From NCBI GenBank assembly GCA_017744315.1, contig JAGIBN010000005.1, positions 124,001 through 188,000 on the forward strand: DNA of 64,000 nt, in the 5' to 3' direction. Below, in pieces: positions 60,913 through 64,000 of the stretch. The DNA is from Porphyrobacter sp. Its GTDB lineage: Bacteria; Pseudomonadota; Alphaproteobacteria; Sphingomonadales; Sphingomonadaceae. The notes beneath the pieces are model-generated. The model searched no databases and was not told the origin of the DNA. It saw nothing but the letters and a program-made list of their open reading frames with translations. Positions within the stretch are counted from its first letter, which is position 1; each line of letters opens with the position of its first letter. Made by a program: the position numbers and the translations under genes.

Positions 60913-62280
60913 GTGGAACCGCTTCTCCTCATTTTCATGGCCCTCGTCGCATTGGTGATCGGTGCAGTGCTTGGCTGGTTCGCCGGATCGCGCCCTGTCG
61001 CGGACTGGAAGGCGCGCTTTGTCGAGCAGGAAGCAGCGACGAAGGAGCGGGAAGGGCAGTTCAAGCAGGCGGTCGCAGAACTCGGGCAGTCGCGGATCGA
61101 GGTCGCGACGCTGAAAGCCAACGTCGAGAATTTCGACAAACAGATGGCGTTGGTCAACGAAACGCGGGACCAGATGCTCGCCCAGTTCAAAGCGACGGGC
61201 GGCGAAGTGCTGTCGAAGGCGCAGGAGGATTTCCTCAAGCGCGCGGAAGAGCGGTTCGGCAATTCGGAGAAGGCCAACAAGGAAGCGGTTTCCGCCCTGC
61301 TCGAACCGGTCAACCAGCGGCTCAAGAGCTACGAGGAACAGGTGCGCGTGCTGGAAAGCCAGCGCGTTGATGCGTTCGGCCAGTTGACCGGCCTGATCCA
61401 ATCGATGCGCGAAGGGCAGGAAGCCGTGCGCAGCGCGGCGCAGCAGCTCGGCAACAGCTTGCGCAACGCGCCGAAGGCACGCGGCCGCTGGGGCGAGCAG
61501 CAGCTCAAGAACGTCCTCGAGCAATGCGGGCTCGCCGAGCATACCGACTTCGTCACTGAGCATTCGGTAGACACCGAGGAGGGGCGCCTGCGTCCCGACG
61601 CGATCGTTCGCATTCCCGGCAACAAGCTGTTGGTGATCGACGCCAAGGTTTCGCTCAACGCATATCAGGAAGCTTTCGAAGCGAGCGACGATGCCGAGCG
61701 GGTTCGCCATCTCGATCTGCATGCAGCTTCGATGCGCAACCACATCCAAACGCTGGGGGCCAAGAGCTACCAGAGCCAGTTCGAGGAAGCGCCCGACTAC
61801 GTGCTGATGTTCGTGCCGGGCGAGCACTTCATCGCCGCGGCGCTCGAACACGATCCGCGCTTGTGGGACTTCGCCTTCGAACGGCGCGTTCTGCTGGCGA
61901 GCCCGACCAACCTCGTTGCCATCTGCCGCACGGTGGCGCAGGTCTGGCGTCAGGACGGCCTGGCGCGCGAGGCTCGCGAAATCGGCCGCATGGGTGGCGA
62001 ACTTTACGACCGCCTGGCGGTCTCGGCCGAGCACCTCAAGCGGGTCGGTTCGGGGCTTGAGACGGCGGTCGGCAACTACAACAAATTCGTCGGAAGCTTC
62101 GAACGCAACGTGCTCTCGGCCGGGCGGAGGCTGCGGGAAAAGCACATCGAGATAGGCAAGCGGGAGATCGACGAAGTACCGGTGGTCGAAAGCGCTCCGC
62201 GTTACGGCGCGGCCGACGATGTCCCGACACCGCGACTAGTCGACACTTCTGACGAGGACGAGGTCCGGAACGCGGGATGA
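60913..62280 (+). CDS. rmuC: DNA recombination protein RmuC
   Basis: A 455-residue RmuC protein that limits recombination at inverted repeats; a nuclease-like fold. A membrane helix lies at about 2-25 (EPLLLIFMALVALVIGAVLGW). A long coiled coil (about 40-160, many Glu/Gln) leads to the conserved core RWGEQQLKNVLEQCGL, VRIPGNKLLVIDAKVSLNAY and YVLMFVPGEHF. Start: GTG at 60913 gives the N-terminus VEPLLLIF that matches family members; TTG 60811 and ATG 60937 are alternatives. The GTG is therefore an inference from homology. It overlaps the next gene by ATGA. Confidence 0.92.
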   Translation: MEPLLLIFMALVALVIGAVLGWFAGSRPVADWKARFVEQEAATKEREGQFKQAVAELGQSRIEVATLKANVENFDKQMALVNETRDQMLAQFKATGGEVLSKAQEDFLKRAEERFGNSEKANKEAVSALLEPVNQRLKSYEEQVRVLESQRVDAFGQLTGLIQSMREGQEAVRSAAQQLGNSLRNAPKARGRWGEQQLKNVLEQCGLAEHTDFVTEHSVDTEEGRLRPDAIVRIPGNKLLVIDAKVSLNAYQEAFEASDDAERVRHLDLHAASMRNHIQTLGAKSYQSQFEEAPDYVLMFVPGEHFIAAALEHDPRLWDFAFERRVLLASPTNLVAICRTVAQVWRQDGLAREAREIGRMGGELYDRLAVSAEHLKRVGSGLETAVGNYNKFVGSFERNVLSAGRRLREKHIEIGKREIDEVPVVESAPRYGAADDVPTPRLVDTSDEDEVRNAG

Positions 62281-62909
62281 AGCGGCTGCTCCTCCCGGCG
62301 CTGCTTCTTACATTACTCGTCTGCTCAGAGAGTGCGCTCGCCGAAGGTGAGTGGGCGCCGCAGGACACCTGCTCCAAAGTCGAAGGCGCCGGGCCGTTCC
62401 TTGAAAGCCTAACCAAGGCCGTTGCCGCCCGCGACCGGGATGCGCTGGTCGCGCTTGCGGCAGACGATATCGAACTCGACTTCAGCGGCGGCGAAGGGGC
62501 CGACGAACTACGCTCGCGGCTCGGCGCAGGGCCGGGCCTGTGGGACGAGCTCGACAAGCTCCTCACTCTCGGCTGCTCGGCGAATCCAGATGGTGGCCTG
62601 ACCATCCCGTGGATCTTCGATCAGGACCTCGGTGACGTCGATCCGTTCACCACCTTTCTGGTTATCGCGGCGAACGAGCCGGTCCTGTCAGAGCCGAGCG
62701 CCTCGGCGCGAGAAATCGGCAAAGTGTCGTGGGAACTGGTGGACAACGAGACGTTCGATCACGAGCGGCCGTTCCAGGCCGTCACTCTGGCCGATGGCCG
62801 CGAGGGCTACATAGCTACAGCCAGGCTCCGTTCGGTTATCGACTTTCGCCTGATCGCAGCGCGTCAGGGTGGGCGCTTGAAAATCACCGCGCTGATCGCG
62901 GGCGACTAG
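62277..62909 (+). CDS. Exported protein of unknown function, SH3-like C-terminus
   Basis: A 210-residue exported protein. The signal peptide (about 1-22) ends ALA before EGEW. The C-terminal 90 residues have the spacing of a bacterial SH3 domain: VIAANEPVLSEPSASAREIGKVSWELV, FQAVTLADGREGYIATARLRSVI. An N-terminal helical part contains DTCSKVEG and LLTLGCSANP, whose two Cys may pair. No enzymatic motif is seen. It is coupled to rmuC (ATGA), and its 3' end overlaps the convergent methyltransferase by 4 bases (CTAG). Confidence 0.78.
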   Translation: MKRLLLPALLLTLLVCSESALAEGEWAPQDTCSKVEGAGPFLESLTKAVAARDRDALVALAADDIELDFSGGEGADELRSRLGAGPGLWDELDKLLTLGCSANPDGGLTIPWIFDQDLGDVDPFTTFLVIAANEPVLSEPSASAREIGKVSWELVDNETFDHERPFQAVTLADGREGYIATARLRSVIDFRLIAARQGGRLKITALIAGD

Positions 62910-63715
62910 CTCGGTTGAGCGTCCAGCTTCGCCAACACTTCATAAGCCAGCACCGCACCCGCCACCGCGGCGTTGAGGCTATCCGCGCGCCCGAGCATCG
63001 GCATGGTCACGCGAAGATCGCAGGCCACTTCGTACTCTTCGGGCAGTCCGCGCGATTCATTGCCGACCATGATGAAGCACGGTCCCGCGTAGGGCGCCTC
63101 GCGATAGGGCAGGGCATCCCGCAGACTCGCGGCGACCAACTGCCCCGGGCCAGAGCGCAGCCACGGCAAGAACTCATCCCAGCGGGCCAGCGCCACTTGC
63201 TGCGTGAAGATCGCCCCCATGCTCGCGCGAACCGCTTCGACCGAGAACGGGTCCGCGCTGTCGTCGAGCAAGATCAGCCCGCCGGCGCCCACCGCGTCAC
63301 CCGTGCGCAGCATGGTGCCCAGGTTACCCGGATCGCGCAGCGCCTGGGCCACGAGCCAGATCGGCGACCGGCTCCGATCGAGCGCTTCGAGCGACGTGTC
63401 GAATTCGGCAAAGACCCCGGCGACGGCCTGGGGGTTGTCCTTGCCGCTGATCTTGGAAAGAATGTCCGCACTGGTTTCGACAATCTCGCCGCCGGCCCGC
63501 TCCACCTCGGCCTCAAGGGCGTCGAGAAGGGGGTGAGGGTCGCGCTGGTCGGCCATGACGAGCATTTCGGGCAACCGCCCGCATTCGCGCGCATCGGTCA
63601 GCAGCCGCAGGCCCTCGGCGAGAAACTTGCCTTCGCGCTTGCGGTGCTTCTTGTCCCTCAACGAGCGAAGGTACTTCACCGTGGGATTGGAAAATCCGGT
63701 TATCGTGCGGCGCAT
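62906..63715 (-). CDS. TrmH/SpoU family RNA methyltransferase
   Basis: A 269-residue SPOUT-class RNA 2'-O-methyltransferase. The SpoU substrate-binding N-terminus (NPTVKYLRSLRDKKHRKREGKFLAEGLRLL) is followed by the knot domain: ALRDPGNLGTMLRTGDAVGAGGLILLD (motif 1, with the catalytic Asn/Arg), FIMVGNESRGLPEEY (motif 2) and VTMPMLGRADSLNAAVAGAVLAYE (motif 3). It methylates rRNA or tRNA; the target is not clear. ATG at 63715 fits the family. The gene lies 24 bases downstream of the HPr gene. Confidence 0.95.
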   Translation of the reverse strand: MRRTITGFSNPTVKYLRSLRDKKHRKREGKFLAEGLRLLTDARECGRLPEMLVMADQRDPHPLLDALEAEVERAGGEIVETSADILSKISGKDNPQAVAGVFAEFDTSLEALDRSRSPIWLVAQALRDPGNLGTMLRTGDAVGAGGLILLDDSADPFSVEAVRASMGAIFTQQVALARWDEFLPWLRSGPGQLVAASLRDALPYREAPYAGPCFIMVGNESRGLPEEYEVACDLRVTMPMLGRADSLNAAVAGAVLAYEVLAKLDAQPS

Positions 63716-63739
63716 GTCGTCTGGATCCAGTGCGAAGGA

Positions 63740-64000
63740 TTAGTCCTCGCCGAAACCGTCCATGACGAGGGCGGTGAGTTCTTCAAGCCGCTGTTCGGCC
63801 TCAAGCCCGCTGACGCAAAGCTGGACGGTGTCGCCTTTTGCAGCGCCGAGCATCATCAGGCCGAGGATCGATCCTCCGGCGGCGCAGTGGCCATCCTTGG
63901 AAACGCGCACGTCGCTCCCTTCCATCCCGGCAACGGCAGCGACGAACTTGGCGCTCGCACGCGCATGGAGGCCGCGCTTGTTGACGATCATGACTTCGCG
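63740..64000 (-). CDS. ptsH: HPr family phosphocarrier protein (5' end outside window)
   Basis: The C-terminal 86 codons of an HPr protein; the frame runs on through the window edge (codons REV before MIVNKRGLHARAS), so the ATG at 63991 is not the true start. The phosphorylated His lies in GLHARAS, and the regulatory Ser in GGSILGLMML, the site phosphorylated by HprK in alphaproteobacteria. In these bacteria HPr belongs to a regulatory PTS (PTSNtr-like, with HprK and EIIA-Man) rather than sugar transport. The partners would lie to the right of the window. Confidence 0.94.
   Translation of the reverse strand, partial: REVMIVNKRGLHARASAKFVAAVAGMEGSDVRVSKDGHCAAGGSILGLMMLGAAKGDTVQLCVSGLEAEQRLEELTALVMDGFGED

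Overview
The window is a GC-rich chromosomal segment from an alphaproteobacterium, most likely of the order Sphingomonadales. The evidence is the content: TonB-dependent receptors with Gln/Ala/Pro-rich N-termini, a BolA / J-domain / CobS gene set, a short-form HisG, a maf - short RNase E/G - yacG - tRNA-Phe run, a single-subunit H+-pyrophosphatase, and an HPr protein of the alphaproteobacterial type. No insertion sequence, prophage, CRISPR array or rRNA was seen. Genes are densely packed, with many 4-base ATGA overlaps.

Layout. 1-2 kb: end of a TonB-dependent receptor and a convergent WrbA flavoprotein. 2.2-6 kb: a NarL-type response regulator and a cytosolic PAS histidine kinase, separated by a DUF2092 protein and a Gly-rich repeat protein. 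6-13.4 kb: an envelope gene cluster with a beta-barrel protein, two DUF202 membrane proteins (one with nine exact heptads), a BASS-like transporter, a DUF1622 protein, two MetA-type outer-membrane proteins, a formylglycine-generating enzyme with both catalytic cysteines, and a class A acid phosphatase. 13.5-15.7 kb: tRNA-Phe, yacG, an RNase E/G homologue, maf and infA. 15.9-19.1 kb: a TonB receptor with a 258-residue Gly/Pro-rich insertion carrying a duplicated cysteine module. 19.2-33.7 kb: uvrC, a tannase/feruloyl esterase, an AI-2E exporter, a Usp protein, tesB, a JmjC/cupin-like protein with an acetyltransferase, hppA, a desaturase with a small membrane partner, a serine hydrolase and an HExxH protein. 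33.8-37.1 kb: hisG-hisD-nusB-thiL operon. 37.1-42.5 kb: DUF2332, a lipoprotein, LtrA, pirin, GST, bolA and a J-domain gene. 42.5-51.3 kb: twelve same-strand genes (two DUF899, three GST, three VOC, and SRPBCC, DHFR-like, DUF1428 and DoxX-like proteins), then a divergent HxlR regulator, a nested palindromic repeat and a fourth GST. 51.4-64 kb: cobS, PBP1A, truA, fmt, recR, def, a copper-storage-like protein, fhs, rmuC, an RNA methyltransferase and ptsH (partial).

How it fits together. The most interesting feature is a shared dyad, close to AGGGTAAATCCTGA. It lies upstream of the response regulator, the histidine kinase, the DUF202/BASS divergent promoters and the outer-membrane protein/phosphatase pair. 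This suggests that the two-component system and the 6-13 kb envelope cluster form one locally encoded regulon. The FGE of that cluster has no sulfatase in the window. A second unit is the 42.5-49.7 kb detoxification-type operon. It appears to have been inserted between the J-domain gene and cobS, and is probably controlled by the divergent HxlR gene through two 17-bp palindromes spaced 21 bp centre to centre.
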